A stretch of DNA of 6,906 nt, from NCBI GenBank assembly GCA_903821255.1, contig CAIJKT010000499.1, positions 1 to 6,906 of the forward strand. Direction: 5' to 3'. The notes below the pieces were generated by a model. It made no database searches, was not told the origin of the DNA, and was given only the letters and a program-made list of their open reading frames with translations. Shown here piece after piece: positions 6,626-6,906 of the stretch (position 1 is its first letter; each line of letters starts with the position of its first letter). The DNA comes from an uncultured Lentisphaeria bacterium. GTDB lineage: Bacteria > Verrucomicrobiota > Lentisphaeria > Victivallales > Victivallaceae. A program made the translations under genes and the position numbers.

Positions 6626-6657
6626 GTAACCCTCGGTAAAGATCGTGTGTTCAAAAT

Positions 6658-6686
6658 GATAAAATAATATCCTTTCGGATTTTATC
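6658..6686 (-). other. Hairpin with GAAA tetraloop in the ymdB leader region
   Basis: Read on the minus strand, ATCC-GAAA-GGAT forms a small stem capped by a GNRA-type tetraloop. It is enclosed by an outer GATAAA/TTTATC stem with a 5-base bulge on the 3' side. T-rich sequence follows, so it could be a weak terminator for something upstream. It also overlaps a TATTAT (6669-6664) that could serve as a -10 box for ymdB, although no matching -35 is seen. The structure is visible; the role is open. Confidence 0.35.
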
Positions 6687-6722
6687 CAATCTCAAATCGT
6701 TTTTTAATGCCAGGAAATCAGT

Positions 6723-6758
6723 CATTCCGGACATTTTGGACACCTGTCCCACTCAATA
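6723..6758. repeat. Degenerate 9-bp repeat array, four units
   Basis: Plus-strand nonamers run in phase: CATTCCGGA (6723), CATTTTGGA (6732), CACCTGTCC (6741) and CACTCAATA (6750). All start with CA. The first two differ at only two positions; the last two are weak matches. A further copy of CATTTTGGA is at 6820-6828, and the 12-mer ACATTTTGGACA occurs at both 6731-6742 and 6819-6830. A separate pair, GTTCCGGGA and ATTCCGGGA, is at 6776-6793. The 9-base period is shared with the tandem repeat further right. Confidence 0.45.
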
Positions 6759-6878
6759 GTTTTTGTAATCTAGGAGTTCCGGGAATTCCGGGATATTGCC
6801 AGACACAACACCAAAACAACATTTTGGACAGCCTTCTCCCATAAGACCCATAGGCCCCATAAGACCCATAGGCCCCAT
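6753..6878 (-). CDS. Possible small protein, 41 codons, GxY-repeat N-terminus and CPKCC motif
   Basis: A minus-strand reading frame begins at ATG 6878, preceded by AGGAGG (6889-6884) at the ideal distance of 5 bases, and ends at TGA 6755-6753. The translation begins MGPMGLMGPMGLMGEG, with glycine at every third position from residue 2, continues CPKCCFG (17-23) and ends LLDYKNY. I recognise no family. The repeat encodes the first third, and all three minus-strand frames are open across it, so an open frame alone is weak evidence. The frame also stays open upstream to the window edge, so this could be the tail of a longer gene. The ribosome site is the main support; a non-coding repeat island is equally possible. 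Confidence 0.3.
   Translation of the reverse strand: MGPMGLMGPMGLMGEGCPKCCFGVVSGNIPEFPELLDYKNY
6838..6878. repeat. 9-bp tandem repeat, two alternating unit types
   Basis: Plus-strand units CCCATAAGA (6838), CCCATAGGC (6847), CCCATAAGA (6856) and CCCATAGGC (6865) are followed by a partial CCCAT (6874). This is therefore an exact 18-bp repeat made of two related 9-mers. The period is a multiple of three, so unit loss or gain would keep any reading frame. The array is in phase with CATTTTGGA at 6820 and the 9 bases between. Confidence 0.85.
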
Positions 6879-6906
6879 TGTTTCCTCCTGCGCCAGCGCC
6901 CCACTC

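Noticed and set aside
6838..6882. CRISPR-like array
   Set aside because: Units are 9 bp with no spacers between them, and no cas genes are present; this is a simple tandem repeat.

Overview
The window reads as an ordinary chromosomal housekeeping region of a Gram-negative-type bacterium with moderate GC content. It holds two gene blocks that converge near position 4300. The gene set and the character of the proteins are compatible with the PVC group, perhaps Lentisphaerota or a relative. The features pointing that way are a membrane-anchored Pro/Ala-rich LysM/YkuD protein, a YmdB-type phosphodiesterase carrying a GDHVWD motif, and short nonamer repeats between genes. This placement is an impression, because no marker gene such as rRNA is present.

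Layout: positions 1-420 on the minus strand hold the 5' part of a LOG-family Rossmann protein that runs off the left edge. A 207-bp divergent intergenic region (421-627) follows. The plus strand then carries a membrane-anchored L,D-transpeptidase (628-1812) and, behind a TATAAT element, what looks like one operon. Its genes are accA (1874-2842), a short-form N-acetylglutamate-synthase-like GNAT enzyme overlapping accA by 4 bases (2839-3315), and an RluA-family pseudouridine synthase (3360-4298). The minus strand carries a second tight operon read towards it: a YmdB-family phosphodiesterase (6625-5840), nadC (5817-4945) and ruvA (4917-4306). Gaps within this operon are 22 and 27 bases. The two operons end tail to tail with 7 bases between stop codons.

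The right-hand 281 bp (6626-6906) is the least ordinary part. It holds a 9-bp tandem repeat, a degenerate nonamer array, a duplicated 12-mer, a GAAA-loop hairpin and a possible 41-codon minus-strand reading frame with a perfect AGGAGG ribosome binding site.

The genes serve different core functions: lipid synthesis (accA), arginine or other amino-acid acetylation, RNA modification, NAD synthesis (nadC), recombination (ruvA), cyclic-nucleotide or RNA-related signalling (ymdB) and envelope cross-linking (L,D-transpeptidase). I see no defence system, prophage, transposase, CRISPR array or RNA gene. Nothing here amounts to a clear new system. The repeat-rich small ORF upstream of ymdB and the leader hairpin in front of the transpeptidase deserve the closest look.
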